Notes under the pieces: model-generated
Seen by the model: only the letters and a program-made list of their open reading frames with translations
The model's database searches: none
Told to the model about the DNA's origin: nothing
Shown: piece by piece, positions 18,699 to 27,339 of the stretch
Position numbering within the stretch: position 1 is the first letter of the stretch
Layout: the number at the start of each line of letters is the position of its first letter
Position numbers and translations under genes: made by a program
Assembly (NCBI GenBank): GCA_964520905.1
Contig: CAZFQL010000009.1
Span: forward strand, 62,001-126,000
Reading direction: 5' to 3'
Length of the DNA stretch: 64,000 nt
Source of the DNA: JAGVIE01 sp964520905
Lineage (GTDB): Bacteria; Bacteroidota; Ignavibacteria; UBA10030; SZUA-254

Positions 18699-19157
18699 TT
18701 ATGATCCTGCAACACCAGTAAACAGCGATTGCAGATTAAGCGCTGGAGCTTTTATTTTACTTGCAAGCGATACATATTCACGCGCGAGTTTATCCTTACC
18801 AGCGCCAAGCACAGTGCTGACCAACCCAAGCGCTTCGGCATAATCAGCGGGCGGTAGTTCTTTAATTACGCGCATCCAGATAGCTTCTTCCAGCACGTTA
18901 AAGGCAGTCTGTACTTCCCACAGATCGAAACCGGAAGCATAACATTCACTGGCAACAGTTTCGACGTGGGCGATCATCGGTCCTAAATTGCGTTCCTTCA
19001 CTGCACGAACTGTTAACGTGTACAAAGCTTTTAGCCGCTGATGAATATGCTCGCTTCCGGCTTTCTGATAACTCTTAAGCTGGGAGCGTTCCATGGATGT
19101 AAATGCATCGGCAATAATGGCATCGTGGTGATCATGTAAGAGTTGAGTCAAATTCAT
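18699..19157 (-). CDS. RsbRD-N-like all-helical sensor domain protein
   Basis: A 152-residue helical protein. 'HHDAIIADAFTSMERSQLKS', 'LYTLTVRAVKERNLGPMIAH' and 'ECYASGFDLWEVQTAFNVLE' resemble the N-terminal domain found in RsbR-type stress regulators and some histidine kinases. Here it stands alone, with no kinase or STAS domain attached. GAAGG lies 7 bases before the ATG at 19157. It is 19 bases upstream of truA and may share its transcript. Its partner protein cannot be identified. Confidence 0.6.
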   Translation of the reverse strand: MNLTQLLHDHHDAIIADAFTSMERSQLKSYQKAGSEHIHQRLKALYTLTVRAVKERNLGPMIAHVETVASECYASGFDLWEVQTAFNVLEEAIWMRVIKELPPADYAEALGLVSTVLGAGKDKLAREYVSLASKIKAPALNLQSLFTGVAGS

Positions 19158-19269
19158 AAGAATACCTTCGGGAAATGATAAATATTAGAAACTTTCCGTA
19201 CTAATATAATGCACTTGCGGATGTTATACAACTTCACCGGCTTACAAAATAAAATTGAAAACTATCCTG

Positions 19270-19292
19270 GTTCCCAAAGTGACTTTGGGAAC
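19270..19292. repeat. Perfect palindrome (family D)
   Basis: GTTCCCAAAGT (19270-19280), one base, then ACTTTGGGAAC (19282-19292). No T-run follows on either strand, so it reads as a dispersed palindrome rather than a terminator. It lies between the amidase gene end and the RsbRD-like gene start. Confidence 0.7.
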
Positions 19293-19330
19293 GAGCATAA
19301 AAGCTGGGGTGCGTGAAACGCGAGTTGTTT

Positions 19331-20899
19331 CTACTCAGTCCCAGATGCCTGTCCCTCCTTCAACGATTTTTCATATTCCTGCTTATAGCGCTTCACTCCA
19401 TTGAAGATCGCCTCGGCAATGCGCTGTTGTCCTTTGGTGCTTTTTAAAATCTTCTCGTCATGCTTATTCGAAAGGAACGCCGTTTCAACCAACACGTTCG
19501 GCATAGATGCGCCAACAAGGACGTAGAACCCCGCCTGCTTCACACCATTGTTCGGAATCTCAAGATGCTTTCCCATTTCACTCTGAAGAATGTCGGCAAA
19601 CTGCTCGCTGTACTTCACGTACGCGCTCTGCGCCATAGTGAGCAATATAAAATTCTCTTCGGTCAACTGCTGATAATGTTTTTCATATCCTTGCTCAAGC
19701 TTCACTACTTCATTTTCCCGCTCGGCAATGCGAAGGGCGTTCTCCGTCTTTCCGGGACGAAGGAGATAAATCTCGAAACCTGTTTCTGTGCTTTTCTTTC
19801 TCGGCATCGAGTTGCAATGAATGCTGATGAATAGTTTACCTTCACGTTGATTTGCGATTTGTCCGCGGCGGTATAACTCGACGAAGTTATCCGTCTTCCG
19901 CGTGTACACAACCTCAACATCGGGTAAACCTTTTTCAATAAGTTTTCCCAATTTCAGCGCGATTGCAAGCGTAATATCTTTTTCACGTGTCTTGGTTACG
20001 CCAATTGCACCCGGGTCGTCGCCGCCATGTCCAGCATCTATCACCACTACATCTAGCTTCCATTTATCGCGCTGGTGTTGAAGTTCACGCTCGTAGTTCC
20101 GTGCTTTACGCGCCGCCGCTTGCTCTTGCGTTGGCATTTGAATTGCGATTAGGATGTCGGTTCCATTTTCTGCAATCATCGGCTCGGCTGTGTTGATCAA
20201 TCCCTTCAATCTTAAAGTAATCTGGACTGACGCAGGATATTGAAATGCCAAAATCTGCCTGACGATACCTGTGGGTTTCATATTACGTATAGAATTCACA
20301 TCGGCGCGTGCGTTAGCGAGCGTTACGTACAACCAGGTATCGTCGCCTATCTGTTTGGGCCAGCATTCATAGTCTGTTAGTTTCTTTGTAGAGTGAATGC
20401 GGATTAAAAAGCCATTCGACTTTTCTTCGAATTTCAAACAGGTTACATCAAAAGACGATTTCGCCGCTACCCGTCCAATGGTGAGCTTCTTTCCATTATA
20501 GCTAATCTCTTCCGAGAGAACATTTTTCAATATCGGTATCAGTGGATCGATGGGTGCGAAGAATGAATTCACCGCATAAATAACATTAACCGGCAGTTGG
20601 AAAAGATTCGCATTATCTTTCTTATCAACGATGACTACGTAAGGATTATTGGCGGTGACCTTTATGGTATATTCATCGGAGCGAAGTTCAAATTTGTTTG
20701 TCTCTGTATTTATTGTTGTTTGAAAACCTAAGACCTGCGCTAAATCCGTAAGGGATGCATAGGTGATGCCGTTCTTCGTGAATATTCCGATCTGTGTATT
20801 GCGCGAAGGGAATTGAGAAAACTGCACAGGTAAGGAATTCTGTCCGTTGGATGTTGAAGCTATCAGAAAATAAAAACAGAATATGATCTTATTAAGCAT
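19331..20899 (-). CDS. N-acetylmuramoyl-L-alanine amidase (Amidase_3) with N-terminal sensor domains
   Basis: A 522-residue secreted protein that cleaves the amide bond between MurNAc and the peptide in peptidoglycan. After a signal peptide come a copper-amine-oxidase-N-like segment ('NGITYASLTDLAQVLGFQTT') and an AMIN-like beta region. The catalytic domain starts at 'VVVIDAGHGGDDPGAIG' (near 285, zinc His), with 'KLFISIHCNSMP' and 'NVLVETAFLSN' (near 470, zinc Glu/catalytic). The stretch after 'FEIYLL' is a long insert typical of autoinhibited AmiC-type enzymes. It is 6 bases from the yajQ gene. Confidence 0.88.
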   Translation of the reverse strand: MLNKIIFCFYFLIASTSNGQNSLPVQFSQFPSRNTQIGIFTKNGITYASLTDLAQVLGFQTTINTETNKFELRSDEYTIKVTANNPYVVIVDKKDNANLFQLPVNVIYAVNSFFAPIDPLIPILKNVLSEEISYNGKKLTIGRVAAKSSFDVTCLKFEEKSNGFLIRIHSTKKLTDYECWPKQIGDDTWLYVTLANARADVNSIRNMKPTGIVRQILAFQYPASVQITLRLKGLINTAEPMIAENGTDILIAIQMPTQEQAAARKARNYERELQHQRDKWKLDVVVIDAGHGGDDPGAIGVTKTREKDITLAIALKLGKLIEKGLPDVEVVYTRKTDNFVELYRRGQIANQREGKLFISIHCNSMPRKKSTETGFEIYLLRPGKTENALRIAERENEVVKLEQGYEKHYQQLTEENFILLTMAQSAYVKYSEQFADILQSEMGKHLEIPNNGVKQAGFYVLVGASMPNVLVETAFLSNKHDEKILKSTKGQQRIAEAIFNGVKRYKQEYEKSLKEGQASGTE

Positions 20900-20905
20900 T
20901 GAGTT

Positions 20906-21403
20906 TTATCTATAATTAACGAACTGGACTGCAAATTTAAAATCTGCCTGACGAATCATCGCCATGATCGACTGTAAATCGTCTTTACTCTTGCCGCTCA
21001 CGCGTACCTGATCATCCATAATCTGTCCCTGAACTTTTAGTTTAGTGTCTTTGATCATCTTCACGATGAGCCTTGCATTCTCTTTATCAATGCCGTTTTG
21101 CAATTTGATTGTTTGTTTAACCAACCCGCCTGCCGCCGGCTCTACCGGACTGTAGGTCAGCGCTTTTAGTGGAACGCTTCTCTTCACGAACTTCGATTGT
21201 AGAATGTCAATCGTTGCTTTCATCCGGAAATCATCATCAGAGATTAAGACAATCTCATGTTCTTTTTGCTTCAGCTCGACAGATGTTTTGGATCCTTTGA
21301 AGTCGTAACGCTGGACGATCTCTTTACGTGCCTGATTGAGAGCATTATCGACCTCCTGCATATCTACTTTGGAAACGATGTCGAATGAACTGGTGTCTGC
21401 CAT
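20906..21403 (-). CDS. yajQ: YajQ family nucleotide-binding protein
   Basis: A 165-residue protein matching YajQ along its length: 'SFDIVSKVDMQEVDNALNQA', 'RYDFKGSKTSVEL', 'KQTIKLQNGIDKENARLIVK' and 'QIMDDQVRVSGKSKDDLQ'. YajQ proteins bind nucleotides, and a Xanthomonas member binds cyclic di-GMP. That would fit with the polysaccharide genes elsewhere in the window, but no direct link is visible. It precedes the amidase gene by 6 bases. Confidence 0.93.
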   Translation of the reverse strand: MADTSSFDIVSKVDMQEVDNALNQARKEIVQRYDFKGSKTSVELKQKEHEIVLISDDDFRMKATIDILQSKFVKRSVPLKALTYSPVEPAAGGLVKQTIKLQNGIDKENARLIVKMIKDTKLKVQGQIMDDQVRVSGKSKDDLQSIMAMIRQADFKFAVQFVNYR

Positions 21404-21440
21404 GGTTAAATCCTTCGAGTGATAATGTCACAAAGCAAAT

Positions 21441-21584
21441 TTACTGAATCGAAAACAACGCTTTAAAAAATATCGAGATCATCCTCAACCGCGGAAAACT
21501 CGTCAACGCATCAAAGCGGTTGTGTATCTCTTGCCCTGTCTTTTTATCTTTTGTAATGACTATGATTGATAATGGACGTTTCAT
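21441..21584 (-). CDS. Possible 47-residue small protein
   Basis: An ATG frame of 47 codons in the gap between yajQ and the dehydrogenase gene. It begins 'MKRPLSIIVITKDKKTGQEI' and continues with basic and hydrophobic residues. It is in the same orientation as both neighbours and 37 bases before yajQ. I do not recognise it. It could be a small leader gene, a remnant of a longer gene, or chance. Confidence 0.25.
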   Translation of the reverse strand: MKRPLSIIVITKDKKTGQEIHNRFDALTSFPRLRMISIFFKALFSIQ

Positions 21585-21620
21585 AATTGTAGTTAGTTGT
21601 TAGTTCTTTGTACTTGGTAT

Positions 21621-22766
21621 TTATCGCGTAAAGTTCTCATTGATTATGATATTTCTCTTCTTTAATTCCTTGATCAACGGTTCGACAGGCACACATTCTT
21701 CAGGCGGTAAAACACCGCGTACAGTTATTGTCCCGTTCACAACCATCTGCACAATGATAGATGTCGGAAACGAAGTCGTGCGCATCATGGCTGAGATTTT
21801 TGTTTTTTCGTCGAAGTAATCGATCATTTCATAAGTAAGGGTTTTTTGTTCATTGTTCTTTGTACCTTGTATCCACACACGCATCAAAATTAAATCATGC
21901 CCGCTCGAAGGAAGTTTCTTCTTCAATAATTCCTGGAATAATTCCCGTGCTGTTCTTAAAGAATTCCCAACCATGATCGGCTCTGAACTTGCGAATCCTA
22001 AATCGAGCAGTGTTTTGAATTTATGGCAATGCCCTATGTAGCGTATCGTTTTATAATCGAGTTCTTTTACTTTTCCTTTAAACATTTTAGTAAGTGTCGA
22101 AATGCCGCCGGATGTATTGAACGCTTCCACTTTTCCGAACGGCTGAGGAAACTCTAACTCCTCAAGATCAGCCATTGAATCAACAAGTTTTACTTCACTG
22201 TTGCGGATTACTTCAGCAGGCTCGAGGTATTCATTGATCAGTCCTTCAACAGAGAACACCAGCATATAGTTGAGCGGCGGCTGAGGATGTTTGGGTAATC
22301 CGCCAACGCGGAGATGAATCTCATCGACCTTTTCAAATCTTTTTGCGCCGCCGGCGCCAAGTATGGCGGCAAGCCCCGGCGCTAAACCGCAATTAGGAAG
22401 AATTAAAACGTTTGCCGCTTTCGCTTCATTGTGCAATTCCATCTGTTTATAAACGACGTCCATGTTCCCGCCGAGGTCACAGAAATGTTTTCGGGCTTCA
22501 ATCGCCGCCTTCGTAAGCGAGAGATTATGGCAGTAAGATGTCGCCCCGCATACAACGTCCACTTTTTTCATCAGATCAACAACGTTCTCGTACCGGTTAA
22601 TATCGAGACTTACCGGCTCAACGTTTTTCCCGATTGATAGTGCAACATTTTTGGCGCGTTCAAAATCGACATCGGCAAGTATAACTTTATCAACGCCCTT
22701 TGAATTTGCCAGATCGTAGGCGAGTGCGCTTCCCATCATTCCCGCGCCAATTACAAGAGCTTTCAT
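21621..22766 (-). CDS. Saccharopine/lysine-6-dehydrogenase-like enzyme
   Basis: A 381-residue NAD(P)-binding enzyme. 'MKALVIGAGMMGSALAYDLA' is the Rossmann glycine loop and 'VILADVD' the acidic end of strand 2. 'HFCDLGGNMDVVYKQMELH', 'LPNCGLAPGLAAILG', 'VGGLPKHPQPPLNY' and 'EAFNTSGGISTL' match lysine 6-dehydrogenases, which oxidatively deaminate the epsilon-amino group of lysine. Saccharopine reductase-like activity is an alternative. It stands alone, with no other lysine genes nearby. Confidence 0.8.
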   Translation of the reverse strand: MKALVIGAGMMGSALAYDLANSKGVDKVILADVDFERAKNVALSIGKNVEPVSLDINRYENVVDLMKKVDVVCGATSYCHNLSLTKAAIEARKHFCDLGGNMDVVYKQMELHNEAKAANVLILPNCGLAPGLAAILGAGGAKRFEKVDEIHLRVGGLPKHPQPPLNYMLVFSVEGLINEYLEPAEVIRNSEVKLVDSMADLEELEFPQPFGKVEAFNTSGGISTLTKMFKGKVKELDYKTIRYIGHCHKFKTLLDLGFASSEPIMVGNSLRTARELFQELLKKKLPSSGHDLILMRVWIQGTKNNEQKTLTYEMIDYFDEKTKISAMMRTTSFPTSIIVQMVVNGTITVRGVLPPEECVPVEPLIKELKKRNIIINENFTR

Positions 22767-22908
22767 ATTGCCCTCTGCTTAAAGAACGGTATGCATCTGG
22801 TAAATAACAGCGGTCGCCCAATTAAGTCGTTTTTACTTTTTACTTTTGCATTTTGCATTTTGCTTTCTTTCAGCATAAATTTTTTACCAAACATACTCAA
22901 CTACTCAT
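22767..22908. other. Low-complexity intergenic segment
   Basis: Holds a text-like repeat of TTTTTAC and TTTTGCA units at about 22830-22865 between two minus-strand genes. No gene is visible. This is one more of the short dispersed repeat types in the window. Confidence 0.4.
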
Positions 22909-23547
22909 CTACTTCAGTATCTCCCCCGTTTCCATACTCCAGAACAGAAGATCAAGCTCATCCATAGGAATACCGATGTGCATAGAAAACTTCCGAAATT
23001 TTTCCTCAATTTGCAAATAATTCTTAGCTGTCAAAGTTTTAGGTAAACCGCTAAGAACGCCAAGCCGCACAAGGTTTCTGAGAATATGCCGGTCAAGGAT
23101 GGCAAGATTCCGGTGACCTATATTTCGAAGAAAGTGCGATGACTCCTTCCATCCCAACCCCTTTACATTCTTTACAAGCCAGAGACGCATCTCTTCACTT
23201 GTCGCATGGTTATCCAATTGTTTTATAATCAAAGGGAATTGGTCTTTTACTGTAATCAGGTACCTCGACTTGTTTTTGTGAAAGCGTATATAACAATCCT
23301 TCCGTCTGAGAATTGGTTCCGGATTGATTTGTTTTGATTTGAATTTGTTTGCTTTCAAAAGTGAAATTACCTTATCGGCGTTTACTGCGCTCGACTGGGG
23401 AGTAAGCAGACAGTAAACAAGCTCATAAAAATATTCTGATGATGGAACCCGCGTAAAATCCTTGAGTCGATTTCGGATGTTTAATTTCTGATTTCCGTAA
23501 TTAAATTTAAGCTCTTTTAGTGGCAGCGGAGTAATTTGTTTCTTCAT
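22909..23547 (-). CDS. ogg: 8-oxoguanine DNA glycosylase/AP lyase, Ogg2 type
   Basis: A 212-residue base-excision repair enzyme. The helix-hairpin-helix 'VKGLGWKESSHFLRNIG' contains the catalytic lysine (K134), and 'LAILDRHILRNL' holds the catalytic aspartate (D152). The small size and the absence of an Fe-S cluster match the Ogg2 family of thermophiles and archaea. It excises 8-oxoguanine and then cuts the abasic site. It overlaps mutT by four bases (ATGA), so both steps of 8-oxoguanine defence are translated together. Confidence 0.88.
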   Translation of the reverse strand: MKKQITPLPLKELKFNYGNQKLNIRNRLKDFTRVPSSEYFYELVYCLLTPQSSAVNADKVISLLKANKFKSKQINPEPILRRKDCYIRFHKNKSRYLITVKDQFPLIIKQLDNHATSEEMRLWLVKNVKGLGWKESSHFLRNIGHRNLAILDRHILRNLVRLGVLSGLPKTLTAKNYLQIEEKFRKFSMHIGIPMDELDLLFWSMETGEILK

Positions 23548-23942
23548 CGTGTATGGTTATTTTGAATTAATTTTTCTATCACTTCTTTATTCCCCTCAAG
23601 TATATCATAATTTAACAATTCAGCAACCGGAATCCACCTGTATGATTCGAAGACTTTATTGACTACATCACTCGAATAGAAGTCAACGATATAATAGAAG
23701 ACATCGAATGTTCCGCTGTCGTGGTAAATGTAATGCTGGCGGTGGTACAACTTGCCGATCTTAGCTTCGATTCCTAATTCTTCATTTAACTCCCGGCGCA
23801 AACATTCCTCTGTTGTCTCACCATCATTCACTTTCCCGCCGGGGAATTCCCACTTAAGCGGATAAGGGAGGTTTGGTTTGCGCTGGCAAAGAAGAATTTC
23901 GTTCCTATTATTGGTGATTATACCAACAGCAACTTTAATCAT
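23544..23942 (-). CDS. mutT: MutT-type Nudix hydrolase (8-oxo-dGTP diphosphatase)
   Basis: A 132-residue Nudix protein. The Nudix box runs from 'GGKVNDGETTEECLRRELNE' through 'ELGIEAKIG' (residues about 36-63), complete with the GX5EX7REUXEEXGU pattern. 'LCQRKPNLPYPLKWEFPGG' is typical of MutT. It would hydrolyse 8-oxo-dGTP before incorporation. It overlaps ogg, which removes the same lesion from DNA. The substrate is inferred from family and context. Confidence 0.85.
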   Translation of the reverse strand: MIKVAVGIITNNRNEILLCQRKPNLPYPLKWEFPGGKVNDGETTEECLRRELNEELGIEAKIGKLYHRQHYIYHDSGTFDVFYYIVDFYSSDVVNKVFESYRWIPVAELLNYDILEGNKEVIEKLIQNNHTR

Positions 23943-24071
23943 GACAAGAAGATACGGAAACTGCGAAGGATATACAAAGATGAATTTTATTAAGGAGCAT
24001 TGTTAGGTTTCTCAAAGCTTAATCAATATATTTATGAGGTGATTTAAAAAAGAATTTCTAAAAATAACATT

Positions 24072-24440
24072 ATGAAAACAAGACAAGATATTATAAGAGA
24101 ATACAAAGAACGCAAAAAACCGGCAGGCATCTTCCACGTGAAGAATACCGTTAATGGTAAATTTCTTTTAGGAAGCAGCCTAAATCTTGAGGGTCCGTTA
24201 AACAGTCACAAGTTTATGCTTACCATTGGGAAGCATCGCAATGAAACGTTGCAAAAAGACTGGAATGAATTTGGCGGTGATAAATTTGTTTTCGAAATTT
24301 TAGAAGCAGTTAAGATCAAAGACGATCCCGACTTTAATTTAGAAGACGAACTCACACTTCTCGAACAAATCTGGCTCGAAAAACTTCAACCTTTCGGCGA
24401 GCATGGTTATAATGTTGAACCGAAAATACGACAGGCGTAA
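24072..24440 (+). CDS. GIY-YIG nuclease family protein
   Basis: A 122-residue protein with the motif pair 'AGIFHVKNTVNGKFLLGSSL' at residues 18-37, then 'HKFMLTIGKHRNETLQKDWN' and 'EFGGDKFVFEILE'. This is a recognised stand-alone GIY-YIG subgroup in which the first motif reads GIF and the second LLG rather than the canonical forms, so nuclease activity may be reduced. A C-terminal Glu ('LLEQIWLEKLQPFGEHGYN') is conserved. It is monocistronic between two divergent units. Role unknown. Confidence 0.75.
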   Translation: MKTRQDIIREYKERKKPAGIFHVKNTVNGKFLLGSSLNLEGPLNSHKFMLTIGKHRNETLQKDWNEFGGDKFVFEILEAVKIKDDPDFNLEDELTLLEQIWLEKLQPFGEHGYNVEPKIRQA

Positions 24441-24560
24441 ATCAATAAATAAATCTTATCTTGTGAATCCTAAATCATAGATTATCCTTCTCCATTAGCA
24501 TTGTGATGTAACTATTTTTATCTCTCAGTACTATAATTAATAGAGACAGAATGGAACATT

Positions 24561-25076
24561 ATGACCGATGAACAACTTGCACAGCAAATAACCGAAGGGA
24601 ATCGCGAGGCATTCCGTGAATTATACGAACGCCATAAAAAAGGTATTTATAACTTTGCTTTGCGGTTCCTTCTAGATACGAATTTAGCTGAGGATGCTGC
24701 TCATAATGTTTTTCTTCTTGTTTTTAAGCACATCTACCAATTTGATTTTAGCAAAGGTAAATTTACAACTTGGTTATACTCGATCACATATCACGAATGC
24801 TGTAAAGTCAGAAAACGGAATAAAAAGTTTTCTCTCTTGGGCAACGGTGAAGAGGAAATAAAAAATGAATCTAATTATGATTATAACGATGCGATCGATC
24901 TTGAACGCGCAATGCTTCGATTACCCGAAAAATATCGACTGCCAATTACATTGACCAAACTACATGGACTTACATCGGCAGAATGTGCCTCAGCCCTGGG
25001 CATAAGCGAAACAAATGTGAAGCAAAGAATCTTTCGTGCCTTCAAGATGCTCAGGAAATATTATAACATCAGATAA
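24561..25076 (+). CDS. ECF-type RNA polymerase sigma factor
   Basis: A 171-residue sigma-70 family factor with only regions 2 and 4. Region 2 spans 'EDAAHNVFLLVFKHIYQFDF' and 'TTWLYSITYHECCKVRKRN'; region 4 spans 'LRLPEKYRLPITLTKLHGLT' and 'ALGISETNVKQRIFRAFKML'. The linker is acidic and Asn-rich. The next gene encodes its probable anti-sigma factor. Together with the following small membrane gene it forms a compact envelope-signalling operon. The inducing signal is unknown. Confidence 0.92.
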   Translation: MTDEQLAQQITEGNREAFRELYERHKKGIYNFALRFLLDTNLAEDAAHNVFLLVFKHIYQFDFSKGKFTTWLYSITYHECCKVRKRNKKFSLLGNGEEEIKNESNYDYNDAIDLERAMLRLPEKYRLPITLTKLHGLTSAECASALGISETNVKQRIFRAFKMLRKYYNIR

Positions 25077-25099
25077 GATGTAATACGATAGGATTAGAA

Positions 25100-25573
25100 A
25101 TGGAATGTAATAAGATTGAACAAATTATTATTGAACTTCTCACAAGCATAGCATCGGAAGGTGATGTAGAGATTGTGCGGCTGCATCTATCGGAGTGTTC
25201 TCAATGCCGGGAACAATTTATATCGATGCTTGAAGTGAATAAAACTTTTTCTATAATCAAACAACATGAAATTCCCAATGGCTTCGATGAGCGGTTCCGG
25301 CAAAAATTGTCTGCTCAAAAAATAACTACCGAACTATCACCGGTATTGAAATTCATAGTAGAGATTTTCGGGACTAACATTCGACTTGCTATCATTTCTA
25401 TAGTTGGCGCTCTACTTTCTGTCTTCAGTCCAATCGAATCGCTCATCAATAATTATCAATGGAATATCATACCAACATTTTTGCTGACAATCAGTCTTCT
25501 AATTATCACTTTCATAATCAAGCAATCGTTTAGCTGGAATAAAATAATTTTCTATAGGAGAAAAAACGTATGA
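25100..25573 (+). CDS. Zinc-finger anti-sigma factor, membrane-bound
   Basis: A 157-residue protein. The N-terminal 'VRLHLSECSQCREQF' is the H-x3-C-x2-C zinc anti-sigma motif. Two hydrophobic segments follow, about residues 90-110 and 118-138. It starts 23 bases after the sigma gene. It presumably holds the sigma factor at the membrane until a signal releases it. The periplasmic part is very small, so sensing may involve the next membrane protein. Confidence 0.85.
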   Translation: MECNKIEQIIIELLTSIASEGDVEIVRLHLSECSQCREQFISMLEVNKTFSIIKQHEIPNGFDERFRQKLSAQKITTELSPVLKFIVEIFGTNIRLAIISIVGALLSVFSPIESLINNYQWNIIPTFLLTISLLIITFIIKQSFSWNKIIFYRRKNV

Positions 25574-25848
25574 AAACGAATAGGTGGCAAAAAAACTTCA
25601 ACCGTGCTGCAGTGTACGAACTATATGTCAAACCGATTATTGCCGCGGCAATTGTTTTTATTATTGTTGTCGTAGGAATTCGTTGGTTGTTCCCCGAATC
25701 GGTCAACCCCGTGTTGGCAATACTTGCAGTTGTTCTTTATTATGTGCATTTTTTAGATGCGAAAATCGATATGTTGAAGCGAACACTTGATGAACAGGCG
25801 CGTTTTCGCGAGACGAAGAATTTGTGGATTGAAGGTGAAATTAAATAA
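25570..25848 (+). CDS. Small two-helix membrane protein of the ECF operon
   Basis: A 92-residue protein overlapping the anti-sigma gene by four bases (ATGA). Two membrane segments, 'IIAAAIVFIIVVVGIRWLF' and 'PVLAILAVVLYYVHFL', are followed by a charged helical tail ('DMLKRTLDEQARFRETKN'). I do not recognise a family. The tight coupling suggests it works with the sigma/anti-sigma pair. Confidence 0.7.
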   Translation: MKTNRWQKNFNRAAVYELYVKPIIAAAIVFIIVVVGIRWLFPESVNPVLAILAVVLYYVHFLDAKIDMLKRTLDEQARFRETKNLWIEGEIK

Positions 25849-25947
25849 TTTCTGACTATTGGTTTGCATTATAATCTTTGTACCCATAACTGAAACTTGC
25901 TGAACTCAAATGAGTACAACAATAAGTAAAACAATGGAGATATTAAA

Positions 25948-27216
25948 ATGTCGGAACCAACAACTTTTGCACAAACTCTTACTTTAGAACCAGTTCGTCC
26001 GCAAGAACGAATTGAAACAATCGATATCCTTCGCGGCTTTGCTGTCTTCGGGATTCTCATGGTTAACATGCAATATTTCAGCGCGCCGTTCTACCTATAT
26101 ATCGTCGATACGCCGCTGTTCACAAGTATACCCGACCGTATTGCAGGGTGGTTCATCCGGTTTTTTGCCGAAGGAAAATTCTATTCAATCTTCTCGCTCT
26201 TATTTGGATTTGGACTTATCGTACAAATGAAACGCGCTGAAGTCAAAGCGGTTTCATTCCTTCCAAATTATCGGCGGAGATTAATTGTTTTGCTTCTCTT
26301 CGGACTTATTCATGGATTTCTTTTCTGGTCGGGTGATATCCTCGTTATTTATGCGATACTTGGATTTCTGCTGCTCCTTTTCCGTAATCGGAAGCCAAAG
26401 ACAATTATCACCTGGGCAATCATCAGCATTCTCCTTCCGGTTCTTATTGCCGGGCTTGGTTTCGTTTTTATCGAACTTGGTCGATCGATACCGCAAGCTG
26501 CCGCTCAAATTGACGCCTCGTTCGCAGAAGTTGCCCAAAAATACAAAGACCTCGTAGAACGGTCGATAACAGTATACTCTCAAGGTTCTTATGGTGAAAT
26601 ATTATCACGGATTGCTCAAGATACTTTGTTCATGTATACATTCATGATTTTTTGGGCACCCAATATTCTTGCACTTTTACTCGTAGGTATATATATCGCG
26701 CGCCGAGGGGTGCTCAATGATACTCCGGCACATCTTACCTTTATTAAACGAGCTCAATTCTGGGGTTTGGGATTAGGGATTGTTGGCAACTTCTTGTTTG
26801 TCCTTATGCGTGAATATTCTAATCCATCCGTGCCTTCTTTCTTTTCTTTCCTCTCCACGCTTGGTTTTGCAATTGGCGCACCTTCGTTTTGCTTCTTCTA
26901 TACTGCGACGATTATTCGTATGATTCAAAATGATAAATGGAAGAAAAAACTTACGCCATTAGCTTCGATAGGTAGAATGGCAATAAGCAACTATCTCTTT
27001 CAAACACTTATCTGCACAACAATATTTTACAGCTATGGATTGGGTTTGTATGGTAAGTTTGGACCTTCGCTTGGCTTATTGTTGACAATTGGAATCTTCC
27101 TAATACAAATTACTCTCAGCGCTTGGTGGCTGAAGCGTTTTCAGTTTGGTCCAGTCGAGTGGCTCTGGCGAAGTCTAACCTATCGCAAATCGCAACCAAT
27201 GCGACTGCGCGTTTGA
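25948..27216 (+). CDS. DUF418 family membrane protein (YeiB-like)
   Basis: A 422-residue multi-pass membrane protein. The opening 'ERIETIDILRGFAVFGILMV' is the standard DUF418/heparan-acetyltransferase-like start, and the C-terminal DUF418 block includes 'LASIGRMAISNYLFQTLICT'. About eight to ten membrane segments are visible. The family is related to acyltransferase-3-type membrane proteins and its substrate is unknown. It follows the ECF operon by 99 bases and may be a target of it, though no promoter motif is proven. Confidence 0.85.
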   Translation: MSEPTTFAQTLTLEPVRPQERIETIDILRGFAVFGILMVNMQYFSAPFYLYIVDTPLFTSIPDRIAGWFIRFFAEGKFYSIFSLLFGFGLIVQMKRAEVKAVSFLPNYRRRLIVLLLFGLIHGFLFWSGDILVIYAILGFLLLLFRNRKPKTIITWAIISILLPVLIAGLGFVFIELGRSIPQAAAQIDASFAEVAQKYKDLVERSITVYSQGSYGEILSRIAQDTLFMYTFMIFWAPNILALLLVGIYIARRGVLNDTPAHLTFIKRAQFWGLGLGIVGNFLFVLMREYSNPSVPSFFSFLSTLGFAIGAPSFCFFYTATIIRMIQNDKWKKKLTPLASIGRMAISNYLFQTLICTTIFYSYGLGLYGKFGPSLGLLLTIGIFLIQITLSAWWLKRFQFGPVEWLWRSLTYRKSQPMRLRV

Positions 27217-27339
27217 TCGTATGTGATGAAATATTTTTGGGATAATGTTATATTTAGTCCGATTGTTTTTAAATATTTCTGTTGGATTTATTTTCCATAA
27301 TCACTACATTTAATCCCACAGACCCTTTGAAAGAAATTC

